64,000 bases of DNA from Bacteroidia bacterium (GCA_030431055.1 JAUIJA010000010.1:1-64000), one strand, 5' to 3'; positions 17,848-27,832 are shown, numbered from the stretch's first letter. The notes: generated by a model from the letters alone, not told the origin. Program-made: numbers and translations.

Positions 17848-18825
17848 ATGATAAATGTTGCTATCATTATGGGAGGTTATTCTAGCGAATTTGAAATCTC
17901 TCTTAAAAGTGGAAATGTGGTCTATCAAAATTTAGACAATAAGAAATTCCAACTTTATCGCGTTCACATTTTAGAAAACAAATGGGTTTATGTAGATGAC
18001 AGCAATAAAGAATTTCCTATAAATAAACACGATTTTTCGGTTGAAGTAAATGGAACTAAAATCACTTTTGATGTAGTTTTTAATGCTATACACGGAACTC
18101 CTGGTGAAGATGGTTTAATGCAAGCTTATTTTGAATTGTTGAAACTTCCACAAACATCCTGTGAAATGTATCAAGCAGCATTAACTTTTAATAAACGAGA
18201 TTTATTATCTGTTTTAAAACCATACGGAATTAAAACTGCAACTTCTTTCTATTTAAACAAAGGAGATGAATTCAGCGAAAATCAAATTATTGAAAAAGTA
18301 GGTTTACCTTGTTTTGTTAAGCCAAATAAAGCAGGTTCGAGTTTCGGAATTTCTAAAGTAAAAACAAAAGAAGAATTATTACCAGCAATTGAATTTGCAT
18401 ATAAAGAAGATAATGAAATTATTATCGAAAGTTTCTTAGACGGAACAGAAGTTTCTGTTGGTGTAATAACCTATAAAGGAGAAATTAAAGTTTTACCTAT
18501 GACAGAAATTGTTTCGGAAAATGATTTCTTTGATTACGAAGCGAAATACTTAGGAAAATCTCAAGAAATAACACCAGCTCGCATTTCAGAAGAAGTACGA
18601 AATAAAATTGCTCAAGCTGCTAAAAAGTCTTATGAAATTTTAAAAATGAGTGGTTTTTCACGAAGTGAATTTATCGTTGTTAACGGTGAGCCTCATATGC
18701 TTGAAATGAATACCGTTCCTGGTTTAACAGCAGAAAGTATTTTACCGCAACAAGCAAAAGAAGCTGGAATTTCTCTTGCAGAATTATTTGAAAATGCTAT
18801 AACAGAAGCTTTAGCAAAAAAATAA
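17848..18825 (+). CDS. ddl: D-alanine--D-alanine ligase
   Basis: A 325-residue ATP-grasp ligase that makes D-Ala-D-Ala for peptidoglycan. It shows the N-terminal MGGYSSEFEISLKSG block, AIHGTPGEDGLMQAYFE, PCFVKPNKAGSSFGISKV for ATP binding, and C-terminal EMNTVPGLTAESILPQQA. The length is standard. Divergent from the PASTA-rluD operon with an 84-bp intergenic region. Probably cotranscribed with the next two genes (16-bp and 3-bp gaps). Confidence 0.96.
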   Translation: MINVAIIMGGYSSEFEISLKSGNVVYQNLDNKKFQLYRVHILENKWVYVDDSNKEFPINKHDFSVEVNGTKITFDVVFNAIHGTPGEDGLMQAYFELLKLPQTSCEMYQAALTFNKRDLLSVLKPYGIKTATSFYLNKGDEFSENQIIEKVGLPCFVKPNKAGSSFGISKVKTKEELLPAIEFAYKEDNEIIIESFLDGTEVSVGVITYKGEIKVLPMTEIVSENDFFDYEAKYLGKSQEITPARISEEVRNKIAQAAKKSYEILKMSGFSRSEFIVVNGEPHMLEMNTVPGLTAESILPQQAKEAGISLAELFENAITEALAKK

Positions 18826-18841
18826 CTTACATCAGAAAAAC

Positions 18842-19366
18842 ATGAAATATTTTAAACTTATAGCAATTATTACTTTATCAATTTATTCTCAATTTTCTTT
18901 TTCTCAAATTAAAATTAAAGAACAAAAAAGTATAGAGTTAAACCAACAAATTTCTGACGAAGTTCAAACGTTACCAAAAGATCAATTACAAGCTATAAAA
19001 GAAAATTACAATTGGAAAAAAAAGCAATTTCTAATCGTTAATTTTAAAAATTTACAAACAAAATGTAGTTATGATATTTATGAAGATGTTGTAAAAGCTT
19101 ATAATTTGTATGAAAAGAAAGCTTTTGAAAAAATCGATCTGTCAAATTGTAGAAACATTTTTATTTATGCAGATAAAGCTTTGGCAAAACCAATATTAGA
19201 CAACAAAACTCATTTTGAAGATATCGGATTATATTTCATGAAGCATTATTTCAATCAAGATAAAACTTGTGTTGGTGTTTTAGTAATGAATCAAAAAGGA
19301 GAATATTTGGTAAAAGCTGAAGAATACAATACTTTTACGATAACCGAAATGATGGAAAAACTTTAA
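18842..19366 (+). CDS. Exported hypothetical protein between ddl and coaD
   Basis: A 174-residue protein with a signal peptide (MKYFKLIAIITLSIYSQFSFSQ) and a mature part of mixed alpha/beta character. There are two cysteines near the middle (KCSYDIYEDVV, DLSNCRNIFIYAD) and one near KTCVGVLVMNQKGEYLV. I do not recognise a domain, although the region from LIVNFKN to the end could be a thioredoxin-like or similar fold. The tight position between ddl and coaD implies cotranscription. Confidence 0.7.
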   Translation: MKYFKLIAIITLSIYSQFSFSQIKIKEQKSIELNQQISDEVQTLPKDQLQAIKENYNWKKKQFLIVNFKNLQTKCSYDIYEDVVKAYNLYEKKAFEKIDLSNCRNIFIYADKALAKPILDNKTHFEDIGLYFMKHYFNQDKTCVGVLVMNQKGEYLVKAEEYNTFTITEMMEKL

Positions 19367-19369
19367 TTA

Positions 19370-19828
19370 ATGACAAGAAAAGCAATATTTCCTGGTTCTT
19401 TTGATCCAATCACAAACGGACATTATGATATTATTAAAAGAGGTGCTTCTCTTTTTGATGAAGTTGTTGTAGCTATTGGTATTAATGCCGAAAAAAAATA
19501 TATGTTTTCTCTAGAAGACAGAAAGCGTTTTATTGAAGAAGCATTTAAAGACGAACCAAAAGTTCGCGTAATAACTTATACTGGTTTAACTATCGATTTG
19601 TGTAAAAAAGAAAAAGCCGATTTCATTTTACGTGGTTTACGAAACCCTGCCGATTTTGAGTTTGAAAAAGCAATTGCACATACAAACAGAAGTCTTTCAG
19701 AAATTGAAACTGTTTTCTTATTAACAGCTGCCAGAACATCGTATATTTCATCAAGTATAGTTCGCGATGTTTTAAGAAATGGTGGCGATATTAGTAAATT
19801 AGTTCCAAAGTCTGTTTTAAGTAAATAA
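19370..19828 (+). CDS. coaD: Phosphopantetheine adenylyltransferase
   Basis: A 152-residue nucleotidyltransferase of coenzyme A synthesis. It has the N-terminal FPGSFDPITNGHYDII motif, ADFILRGLRNPADFEFE, and the C-terminal TSYISSSIVRDV (ISSS/T motif). The length matches the CoaD family. Starts 3 bp after the preceding stop. Confidence 0.97.
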   Translation: MTRKAIFPGSFDPITNGHYDIIKRGASLFDEVVVAIGINAEKKYMFSLEDRKRFIEEAFKDEPKVRVITYTGLTIDLCKKEKADFILRGLRNPADFEFEKAIAHTNRSLSEIETVFLLTAARTSYISSSIVRDVLRNGGDISKLVPKSVLSK

Positions 19829-19908
19829 ACTGAAATTACTTCATACTTTAATTTAAAATTGAATTCCTTACCTTTGCCCACTTTTAAGCGAAAAAGGTAA
19901 AATTCATT

Positions 19909-21450
19909 ATGCAAAAAGTATTTAATTTATTCGATTTTAAACAAAAAGTAGATTATAGAACCGAAATCCTTGCTGGCTTAACTGTTGCTATGACCATGAT
20001 TCCTGAATCGCTGTCATTTGCAATATTAGCAGGTTTTCCTCCTCTTGTAGGGCTATATGGAGCTTTTATTATGGGATTAATTACGGCTATTTTAGGTGGT
20101 CGACCTGGATTGATTTCAGGTGGAGCTGGTGCTACTGTAATTGTTCTTATTGCATTAATGAAATCACATGGCTTAGAATATGTTTTCGGTGCTATTATTA
20201 TTGCTGGTTTACTACAAATCCTTGTAGGTGTTTTTAAGTTAGGTAAGTTTATTCGTTTAGTTCCACAGCCAGTAATGTATGGCTTTGTAAACGGTTTAGC
20301 TGTAGTTATTTTTATGTCTCAGTTAGAACAATTCAAAACTATTATCAATGGAGAAACTTCTTGGTTAAGTGGTAGTCCTTTATTAATCATGACAGGTTTA
20401 GTGGCTTTAACTATTGCAATAGTTATAGGTTTTCCTAAGATCACTAAAAAAATACCTTCTTCTCTAGTTGCTATTTTAGTAGTATTTGGAATTGTTTTAC
20501 TTTTCGGAATTGAAACAAAACAAGTAAAAGACATTGCTTCTATTAGTGGAAGTTTACCTCCATTTCATATACCTGAAATTCCATTAACTTGGGAAACTTT
20601 AAAAATTATTTTTCCTTACGGTTTAGTAATGGCCGCAGTTGGATTAACAGAAGGTTTATTAACACTTAACTTAGTTGATGAAATTACAGCTACAAAAGGA
20701 AGTAGTAACCGAGAATGCTTAGCACAAGGAACTGCTAATATTGCAAATGGTTTTTTCTTCGGAATGGGTGGTTGTCCTATGATTGCTCAAACATTAGTTA
20801 ATTTATCAGCAGGATCTAGAGCTAGGTTATCAGGAATTATTGGTGCTTTAACTATTTTAATTATTATTTTAGTAGGTGCACCTATAATTGAATTATTGCC
20901 GATGGCTGCTCTTACGGGAGTTATGATTATGGTAGCCATAGGAACTTTTGAATGGGCTAGTTTTAAAACTTTAAAAAGAATGCCTAAATCAGATATTTTT
21001 GTGATGTTAATTGTTACTTTAATTACGATTTTCATGCATAATTTAGCTTTAGCAGTATTAATAGGTGTAATTATTTCAGCTTTAGTTTTTGCCTGGGAAA
21101 ATGCAAAACGCATTAGAGCACGAAAATTTGTAGATGAAGACGGTATAAAGCATTATGAAATTTACGGTCCATTATTTTTTGGTTCAACAACAGCTTTTGC
21201 CGAAAAATTTGATATTACTAACGACCCAAATGAGGTTATTATAGATTTTGCCGAAAGTAGAATTGCTGATATGAGTGCTATTGAAGCTGTAAATTCGTTA
21301 ACAAATCGTTATGCTAAAGTTGGTAAAAAAGTACATTTACGTCATTTAAGCAAAGATTGTATTAAACTACTAAATAATGCCGAAGCAATTATTGATGTTA
21401 ACATTTTAGAAGACCCAACCTACAAAGTTGCAGTCGATGAAATTAAATAA
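19909..21450 (+). CDS. SulP family anion transporter with STAS domain
   Basis: A 513-residue permease. A SulP core of 12-14 helices starts with AGLTVAMTMIPESLSFAILAG and GGRPGLISGGAGATVIV. A STAS domain lies at about 410-505 (HYEIYGPLFFGSTTAFAEKF, IIDFAESRIADMSAIEAVN). It moves sulfate, bicarbonate or another anion; the substrate cannot be told from sequence. There is no carbonic anhydrase beside it, in contrast to the second SulP at 48.9 kb. An exact -7 box TACCTTTG lies at 19869. Confidence 0.9.
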   Translation: MQKVFNLFDFKQKVDYRTEILAGLTVAMTMIPESLSFAILAGFPPLVGLYGAFIMGLITAILGGRPGLISGGAGATVIVLIALMKSHGLEYVFGAIIIAGLLQILVGVFKLGKFIRLVPQPVMYGFVNGLAVVIFMSQLEQFKTIINGETSWLSGSPLLIMTGLVALTIAIVIGFPKITKKIPSSLVAILVVFGIVLLFGIETKQVKDIASISGSLPPFHIPEIPLTWETLKIIFPYGLVMAAVGLTEGLLTLNLVDEITATKGSSNRECLAQGTANIANGFFFGMGGCPMIAQTLVNLSAGSRARLSGIIGALTILIIILVGAPIIELLPMAALTGVMIMVAIGTFEWASFKTLKRMPKSDIFVMLIVTLITIFMHNLALAVLIGVIISALVFAWENAKRIRARKFVDEDGIKHYEIYGPLFFGSTTAFAEKFDITNDPNEVIIDFAESRIADMSAIEAVNSLTNRYAKVGKKVHLRHLSKDCIKLLNNAEAIIDVNILEDPTYKVAVDEIK

Positions 21451-21468
21451 GAATAGAACAACTTTCAT

Positions 21469-21507
21469 AAAAAAAGCCCTTAACAAAATAATTGTAAGGG
21501 CTTTTTA
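21469..21507. terminator. Bidirectional terminator between SulP and the efflux operon
   Basis: AAAAAGCCCTTA/TAAGGGCTTTTT stem with A and T tracts, placed between converging genes. Confidence 0.8.
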
Positions 21508-21546
21508 ATTAAACAAACAACTTAATATTAATATGAGAAAACAATA

Positions 21547-22989
21547 TTAATTCCATCCACCACCTAAGGCTCTATATATATTTACCTTGGCGTTTAATTG
21601 TTTCATTTTAACTTCAATTAATTCAAACTTAGATTCTAAGGCTTCTCTTTGTGTTAAAAGAACTTCCATATAATCAGCACGTGCTGAACTAAATAAATTA
21701 TTTGAAATTTGAACCGATTGATCTAAAGCAATAACTTGTTGCGATTTAAAATCAAATGTTTTATCCATATTTTTAATCATCGAAATTTGATTAGCAACCT
21801 CAACATAAGCGTTTAAAATTGTTCTTTCGTAATTAAAAACTGCCTGGATTTGTTTTGCATTTGCATTTTTATAAGATGCTTTTATTGCATTTCTATTAAT
21901 TAATGGTGCAACTAAATCTCCTGCTACAGAATATAATAATGATTGTGGTGTTTTTATTAAATATTTTGGATCAAAAGCTTGAAAACCAACTCCTGCAGAA
22001 ATTCCAAAAGAAGGATAAAATCTAGCCTTTGCAGATTTTATATCTAATTTTGTAGCCGCAAGTTCTAACTCAGCCTGTTTAATATCTGGTCTATTTGATA
22101 ATAAATCTGAAGGTAAACCAGTACTGATTTTATCAATACTTAAATTTGTAAAAATAGTTGTATCTCTTTCTACATGTTGTGGAAATCTACCTACTAGAAA
22201 ATTAATCTTGTTTTCAGTTTCTACAATTTTCTGCTCGATATTAAACTGTAAACTTTTAGTATTTAATAATTGAGCTTCAAATCTTTTAACTGCTAATTCA
22301 GTAACTCGTGCCGATTCTTTTTGAAGTTTAACAATTCTCAAAGCATTCGCTTGAATTTCAATATTCTGTTTAATTAATTCTAATTGATTATCAAGCGCCA
22401 ATAATTCATAATATGAATTTGCTATTTCTGCAATTAAATTGGTAACTACAAAGTTTTTGCCTTCAACACTTGCTAGATATCTACTAACTGCAGCTCTTTT
22501 AGCATTATGCAATTTTCCCCATACATCAACTTCCCAACTTGCGAAAGCTCCAAACATATAATTAGGAAGTGGTTCTGGTGTTTCAATTCCAGGTTTAATT
22601 TCTGTTGTTGCATCATTTGCGCCTTGACTTGTATACCTTCCCACTTTTTCAACTTCTGCTGAACCTTTTAAACCAACAAACGGTAAATACTCACCTTTTC
22701 TCGCTCTAATTTCATTTTGAGAAATTTGAATTTCTTGCAATGTAATATTCAATTCCTGATTATTACTTAATGCTTCTTCAATTAATGTGCTTAAATACTG
22801 GTCGGCAAAATACTCTTTCCACTGAATTTTACCCGAATTTAAAGTATCAGTTGTATTTGCATATTGTTCAGGAACAGTTGTATTTGCATCTTTTTGCACA
22901 ACATTAGGAGTTTTACAACCCACTACACTAATTAGTAAGTAGGTTGCTCCTAAATATGCTATTAATTTTTTATTAACTAATTTCATCAT
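21547..22989 (-). CDS. TolC-like outer membrane efflux lipoprotein (NodT family)
   Basis: Trimmed to MMKLVNKKLIAYLG at 22989, giving 480 residues, because the longer ORF start overlaps the RND gene. Lipoprotein signal with Cys in SVVGCKTPN. Two outer membrane factor repeats carry FASWEVDVWGKLHNAKRAA and LLSNRPDIKQAELELAAT. It is the outer-membrane channel of the tripartite efflux pump encoded with the two upstream genes, 13 bp after the RND stop. Confidence 0.92.
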   Translation of the reverse strand: MMKLVNKKLIAYLGATYLLISVVGCKTPNVVQKDANTTVPEQYANTTDTLNSGKIQWKEYFADQYLSTLIEEALSNNQELNITLQEIQISQNEIRARKGEYLPFVGLKGSAEVEKVGRYTSQGANDATTEIKPGIETPEPLPNYMFGAFASWEVDVWGKLHNAKRAAVSRYLASVEGKNFVVTNLIAEIANSYYELLALDNQLELIKQNIEIQANALRIVKLQKESARVTELAVKRFEAQLLNTKSLQFNIEQKIVETENKINFLVGRFPQHVERDTTIFTNLSIDKISTGLPSDLLSNRPDIKQAELELAATKLDIKSAKARFYPSFGISAGVGFQAFDPKYLIKTPQSLLYSVAGDLVAPLINRNAIKASYKNANAKQIQAVFNYERTILNAYVEVANQISMIKNMDKTFDFKSQQVIALDQSVQISNNLFSSARADYMEVLLTQREALESKFELIEVKMKQLNAKVNIYRALGGGWN

Positions 22990-23002
22990 AGTATTTTTCA
23001 GT

Positions 23003-26000
23003 TTATTCTTCTTCCTCTTCCGGGAAACTATCCATTTGATGTACAAAATCTTCACTTAACGAAGTTTCATCTTCATCTTTAATTAATTTTCTTCCATCTG
23101 CTAATGTTCCAAAAATGAAATATAAACCTGGAACAATTACAACTCCGAAAATAGTACCAAATAACATTCCTCCTAAAGCAGATGCTCCAATTGTTCTATT
23201 ACCAATGGCTCCTGCTCCACTAGCAATAATTAAAGGAATTAAACCTGCGATAAAGGCAAACGATGTCATTAAAATTGGTCTAAACCTTACTTTTGCTCCT
23301 TCAATAGCAGCATCGAGTATTGTATAACCTTCGCTACGTTTTTGCATAGCAAACTCTACAATAAGTACAGCGTTTTTACCGAGTAAACCTACTAGCATTA
23401 TAAGTCCGATTTGTGCATAGATATCGTTTTCTAACCCCATCATTTTAAGTAAAAAGAAGGAACCAAATACTCCAACTGGCAATGAAAAGATTACAGAAAG
23501 TGGAATGATAAAACTTTCATATTGAGCTGCTAGTACAAAATAAACAAATGCTAATACGATTAAGAAAATATAAAGCGACTCATTTCCTCTGTTTGACTCA
23601 TCATAAGAAAGTCCTTCCCATGCAATATCATAGCCTCTTGGTAATGTTTGAGCTGCAACTTCTCTAATTGCTTGAATAGCATCTGCAGTTGTGTAACCTT
23701 TTGCAGGTAAACCACGAATTGCAGCTGAATTATACATATTATAACGAGTTACTTCATTTGGCCCTTGTGTTTTCTTAAGCTTCATAAAAGCAGAATATGG
23801 AACCATTTCTCCATGATCATTTTTAACAAATAAGTTTAAAATATCAGATGGAAGTCTTCTATATTTAGGATCAGATTGAACATAAACTTTAAAGAAACGT
23901 CCGAATTTAATAAATCCTTGTTCGTAAGTACTACCAATTAAGATATTTAGATTTTCCATTGCTTTACCAATAGAAACTCCTTTTTGCATAGCTAAATCAT
24001 TATTAATTTCAAGTTCGTATTGAGGGTAATTTGCGGCGAAAAACGTAAACAAACCTGTTAATTCTTTTCGCTTAGATAAATTAACCATTAACTCCTTATT
24101 AATCTTATCAAAATCTTGATAATCTGTATCTGTAGTTTTATCTAATAAACGCATAGAAAAACCTCCAGAAGAACCGAAACCAGGAATTGCCGGTGGTTCG
24201 AAAAACTCGATAACAGCACCTAATCCTCTTGACTTTTCTTCAAGCTCTTCCATGATTTCTTTTACATCGTGTTTTCTATCTGACCATTTTTTCAAGTTAA
24301 TTAAACAAGTACCTGCATTAGAACCACGACCTTCTGTCATAATTTCATATCCTGCAAGTGAAGATACTGATTCTACTCCGTCAACTTCTTCACAAATTTT
24401 TTGCAGTTTTTGTGCCACAAGATTTGTTCTTTCTAAAGTTGCCCCTGGTGGTGTTTGAATAATAGCATAAATTGTTCCTTGATCTTCACTTGGAATAAAT
24501 CCTGAAGGTAAAATTTGGTTTTCAAAAACAATTCCTGCACAGAATGCTAGTAAAATTCCGAATGTTAACCATCTTCTATTAACAATAGATTTTAGAATAT
24601 TTACATATCTACCAGTTAAACGATCAAACCAGCTATTAAATTTATCAAATGCTCTAGTTAAAAAGTTTCCTTTTGATTCTTTTCCGTGATTATTCTTCAA
24701 TAAAATAGCACAAAGAACTGGGGTTAATGTAAGTGCAATAATTGCAGAGATTACAATCGAACTTGCCATAGTTATTGAAAACTGTCTGTAAAATGTTCCT
24801 ACAGGACCAGACATGAAAGATATAGGTAAAAATACCGATACCATTACCGCAGTAATTGCTATAATTGCTCCACTTATTTCACTCAATACTTTTTTAACTG
24901 CTACATAAGGTGTGATATGTGGATCTTCTTCAAACTTGGCATGGACAGCTTCTACAACAACAATTGCATCATCGACAACAATACCAATTGCTAATACTAA
25001 AGCAAATAATGTTACTAAGTTTATCGACAATCCGAAGAACTGGATGACGAAAAATGCTCCAATTAAGGATACAGGTACAGCTAAAATAGGAATTAAAGTA
25101 GAACGCCAATCTCCTAAAAAGACAAATACTACTAAAGCAACTAATATAAAGGCATCTCGTAATGTATGAATTACTTGCTCGATAGAAGCGTCTAAGAATT
25201 GAGAAACATCATAACTAATTTTATAATCCATTCCTGGCGGGAATGTTTTTTTCATTTCCTCTAACTTAGCTTTAACTTCTTCAATTACATCACTCGCATT
25301 ACTACCATAATTTTGTTTTAATACCATTGCAGCAGAAGGATGTCCATCTAAATTTGAATAAATATCAAAGAATTCACTTCCTAATTCTACAGTTGCGATA
25401 TCTTTTAAATGAATACTTTCACCTTCTGAATTTGCTCTAATAATAACATTTTCATATTGTTTAGGTTCATTATACCTTCCTTTATATGTTAAAACATATT
25501 CTAAAGATTGCGCTTGAATACCAGAACTTCTACCAATACGACCTGGACGTCCAACAATACTCTGCTCTTGTAAAGCTTCCATTACTTCATCTATAGAAAT
25601 ATTGTAAGCTCTCATTCTATCTGGTTTTAACCAAACACGCATAGCATATCGTCTACTTCCTAAAATTTGCGTTCTTGATACACCTTTTACCCTATTAATT
25701 TCAGGTATCATTTTAACATTAGCATAGTTGTACAAGAACTTTTCATCCATATTCTCTTTATCTTTAGAATATAGATTTACATACATTAACATACTCGGCT
25801 GAATAGGTGTAATAATAACACCCTCACGCTGCACTAATTCAGGTAGTAAAGGCATTACTTGGTCAACCCGAGTTTTTACCCTAATTACAGCTTGATTAGG
25901 ATCTGTTCCTGGTTCAAAAATAATTCTAAGTGTTGCTTCACCAGCACTTGTTGCATCAGTAGCCATATAACGCATTCCTTGTACTCCATTTAATGAGTTT

Positions 26001-26197
26001 TCAAGGGTAATTAACGTTGATTTTACTAACACATCGGCACTTGCTCCTGGATAAGCAATAAATATATTTACGGTTGTTGGTGCAATTTGGGGAAACTGCG
26101 AAATTGGCAATTTTTTAATTGCTAACGACCCTACGAAAAGTATTATAATCGAAATTACTATCGCAAAAACGGGTCTATGTATAAATCTATTAAACAT
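23003..26197 (-). CDS. RND multidrug efflux inner-membrane transporter (HAE1, AcrB-like)
   Basis: A 1064-residue proton-driven transporter with the full AcrB architecture. It starts FNRFIHRPVFAIVISIIIL and has QFPQIAPTTVNIF and the TM4 proton-relay region LALVLAIGIVVDDAIVVVEAVH with the Asp pair. The second half carries GLLGKNAVLIVEFA. The acidic C-terminus ends in FPEEEEE. Substrates could be drugs, bile-like compounds or lipids. Middle gene of the three-gene operon. Confidence 0.95.
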   Translation of the reverse strand: MFNRFIHRPVFAIVISIIILFVGSLAIKKLPISQFPQIAPTTVNIFIAYPGASADVLVKSTLITLENSLNGVQGMRYMATDATSAGEATLRIIFEPGTDPNQAVIRVKTRVDQVMPLLPELVQREGVIITPIQPSMLMYVNLYSKDKENMDEKFLYNYANVKMIPEINRVKGVSRTQILGSRRYAMRVWLKPDRMRAYNISIDEVMEALQEQSIVGRPGRIGRSSGIQAQSLEYVLTYKGRYNEPKQYENVIIRANSEGESIHLKDIATVELGSEFFDIYSNLDGHPSAAMVLKQNYGSNASDVIEEVKAKLEEMKKTFPPGMDYKISYDVSQFLDASIEQVIHTLRDAFILVALVVFVFLGDWRSTLIPILAVPVSLIGAFFVIQFFGLSINLVTLFALVLAIGIVVDDAIVVVEAVHAKFEEDPHITPYVAVKKVLSEISGAIIAITAVMVSVFLPISFMSGPVGTFYRQFSITMASSIVISAIIALTLTPVLCAILLKNNHGKESKGNFLTRAFDKFNSWFDRLTGRYVNILKSIVNRRWLTFGILLAFCAGIVFENQILPSGFIPSEDQGTIYAIIQTPPGATLERTNLVAQKLQKICEEVDGVESVSSLAGYEIMTEGRGSNAGTCLINLKKWSDRKHDVKEIMEELEEKSRGLGAVIEFFEPPAIPGFGSSGGFSMRLLDKTTDTDYQDFDKINKELMVNLSKRKELTGLFTFFAANYPQYELEINNDLAMQKGVSIGKAMENLNILIGSTYEQGFIKFGRFFKVYVQSDPKYRRLPSDILNLFVKNDHGEMVPYSAFMKLKKTQGPNEVTRYNMYNSAAIRGLPAKGYTTADAIQAIREVAAQTLPRGYDIAWEGLSYDESNRGNESLYIFLIVLAFVYFVLAAQYESFIIPLSVIFSLPVGVFGSFFLLKMMGLENDIYAQIGLIMLVGLLGKNAVLIVEFAMQKRSEGYTILDAAIEGAKVRFRPILMTSFAFIAGLIPLIIASGAGAIGNRTIGASALGGMLFGTIFGVVIVPGLYFIFGTLADGRKLIKDEDETSLSEDFVHQMDSFPEEEEE

Positions 26198-26223
26198 TGT
26201 TTCTCTTTTTAAGATTTGTTAGA

Positions 26224-27306
26224 CTACTCTGCGTATAATTCTAAACTTGATAATACTTTTTCGGGTTTTAAAACCTCGTATTCAATTTTTTGATTTTCCT
26301 CTACTAAACGTAAACCTTCAAGTAAGATTTTATCATCAGTTTTTAATCCTTCTGAAATTGCATAAATATGGGGTAGCTCAGCTCCAATAGTAATAATTCG
26401 TGATTTTACTTCATGATTCTTATCGATAACAAAAACATATTTTTTATCCAAAACTTCAAAAGTTGCCTTTTGAGGAATTAACAACATTCCTTTTACTGGT
26501 AATGTTACTTGAACGCTTCCCGTTTCACCATGTCTTAATAAACCTTTTGGGTTTGGAAAGGTTGCTCTAAAAGGAATATTTCCTGTTTCATTATCGAAGT
26601 CAGCTTCAATAGTTTCTACTACTCCTGTATAATCAAAAAACTGATTATTTGCCATTAATAAATTTACTTTAGCTTTTTCATCACTATTGCGTTGCGAAAT
26701 TTTATAATCTAAATATTCAGCTTCTGGAACATTATAGTAAACCCACATTTTACTATTATCTGAAAGGTTTGTTAGTAAATCTCCTTCTTCAATTAAACTT
26801 CCCAATCGAACATGAAATTTATCAATTATCCCATCAAATGGTGCTCTAATTTCTGTAAATTGAACATGAACCTCTGCTAAAGCTAATTCAGCATTTGCTT
26901 TGTCTAATTTAGCCTTAGCCATAGCCAATTCATTTGGTGCTACAACATTATTTTCGGCTAATTTTTTTGTGTTTTGATATTCTATTTCTACAAAATTTGC
27001 TTCAGCTTTAGCTTTTTGTAATTCAGCTTGATAAAGCTTAGGCATAATTTGAAATAGTAATTGACCTTTTTTCACATATTGACCTTCATCAACATAAATC
27101 TTCTCTAAATAACCTCTTTCTTGGGCTCTAATTTCTATATGTTGAATAGAATGGATTTGTGATACATAATCTTTTGTTACTATAGTATCCTTTTGAATAG
27201 GATTAGTCACTAAGAATTTTACTTCTTCTTCTTTTTCTTTCTTCTCTGTTTTACAACTTGCTAACAACAAGCCACAGAAACTCATAAGTAATAGAGTTTT
27301 CTTCAT
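26224..27306 (-). CDS. RND efflux periplasmic adaptor (membrane fusion protein)
   Basis: Started at MKKTLLLMSFCGLLLASC (27306), a lipoprotein signal, giving 360 residues. The longer ORF start has no signal value. Features are the lipoyl halves around SQIHSIQHIEIRAQERGYLE and VHVQFTEIRAPFDGIID, a coiled-coil hairpin (LYQAELQKAKAEANFVEIEYQNTKK as the description of that span) and a beta-barrel with VPEAEYLDY. First gene of the efflux operon, 26 bp before the RND gene. Confidence 0.92.
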   Translation of the reverse strand: MKKTLLLMSFCGLLLASCKTEKKEKEEEVKFLVTNPIQKDTIVTKDYVSQIHSIQHIEIRAQERGYLEKIYVDEGQYVKKGQLLFQIMPKLYQAELQKAKAEANFVEIEYQNTKKLAENNVVAPNELAMAKAKLDKANAELALAEVHVQFTEIRAPFDGIIDKFHVRLGSLIEEGDLLTNLSDNSKMWVYYNVPEAEYLDYKISQRNSDEKAKVNLLMANNQFFDYTGVVETIEADFDNETGNIPFRATFPNPKGLLRHGETGSVQVTLPVKGMLLIPQKATFEVLDKKYVFVIDKNHEVKSRIITIGAELPHIYAISEGLKTDDKILLEGLRLVEENQKIEYEVLKPEKVLSSLELYAE

Positions 27307-27365
27307 TTGTTTGTTTATTAAAATTGATATGGTGATTTTGCGTATAAACACAATGTATTAATTCA

Positions 27366-27423
27366 TAATCATTTATAAATAATGATTACAAAGTACAAGT
27401 AGTACAAGGTAAATTATTACCTT
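27366..27423. promoter_or_regulatory. Two palindromes upstream of the efflux operon
   Basis: TAATCATT-TATAAAT-AATGATTA (27366-27388) and AAGGTAA-ATTA-TTACCTT (27406-27423) are perfect inverted repeats between the efflux operon start and the stop of the gene at 27431. They could be operators of an unseen regulator (no TetR or MarR gene is adjacent), or the second could be part of a weak terminator. Confidence 0.4.
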
Positions 27424-27430
27424 ATAAAAA

Positions 27431-27832
27431 TCATAATCTAAATACTCTAAAAGGAATGAAGAGTGAATCTAGTGAAGTAAAATGACTAAAGTAGTTTCCT
27501 AAAAAGCCATTTTGAGGTATATTTAAAAGATTACCTAAAGGAATTGAAACGATATAGTTTCTAAAGTATTCTTTTATTTGTAAATGTAATAATTTATCAT
27601 TTTCGTCTTGTTCTTCAACTTCGTCATCTAGTTCATTATTCTCAGAAAAATATTTTAAAGATGATTTAAGGGAAGTAGAAAAGGCTCTTTTTTGAGGAGA
27701 GTTTTGTTGTAAACCTGTAGTTACAGAGTCTTGGCTTTCTAAATATTGTACCGTCGTAGTAAACAATAAAATGTTTATGCTTAAAAGTGTTAAGCATATC
27801 GACATAAAATATTTTAGTGAAGTGTTACTCAT
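27431..27832 (-). CDS. Hypothetical protein with N-terminal membrane segment, 133 aa
   Basis: The N-terminus is hydrophobic (YFMSICLTLLSINILLFTTTV), either a signal or an anchor. It is followed by a polar, acidic stretch (NNELDDEVEEQDENDK) and a C-terminus rich in Phe and Leu (FLGNYFSHFTSLDSLFIPFRVF). I recognise no family. It lies upstream of the efflux operon on the same strand but is separated from it by the palindromes. Confidence 0.55.
   Translation of the reverse strand: MSNTSLKYFMSICLTLLSINILLFTTTVQYLESQDSVTTGLQQNSPQKRAFSTSLKSSLKYFSENNELDDEVEEQDENDKLLHLQIKEYFRNYIVSIPLGNLLNIPQNGFLGNYFSHFTSLDSLFIPFRVFRL

Noticed and set aside
17763-17928. Longer N-terminus for the PASTA protein
   Set aside because: It would overlap ddl and lacks membrane-anchor logic, whereas MNLLKFLTSK precedes a clean helix.
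20787-21113. 108-aa minus-strand ORF
   Set aside because: Antisense frame of the SulP gene with repetitive Ile/Lys/Thr composition typical of shadow frames.
19909-21450. Sulfate transporter linked to the persulfide genes
   Set aside because: It is 9 kb away behind several terminators and lacks the GTRAC-N4-GTTAC site, and SulP substrate cannot be inferred from sequence.
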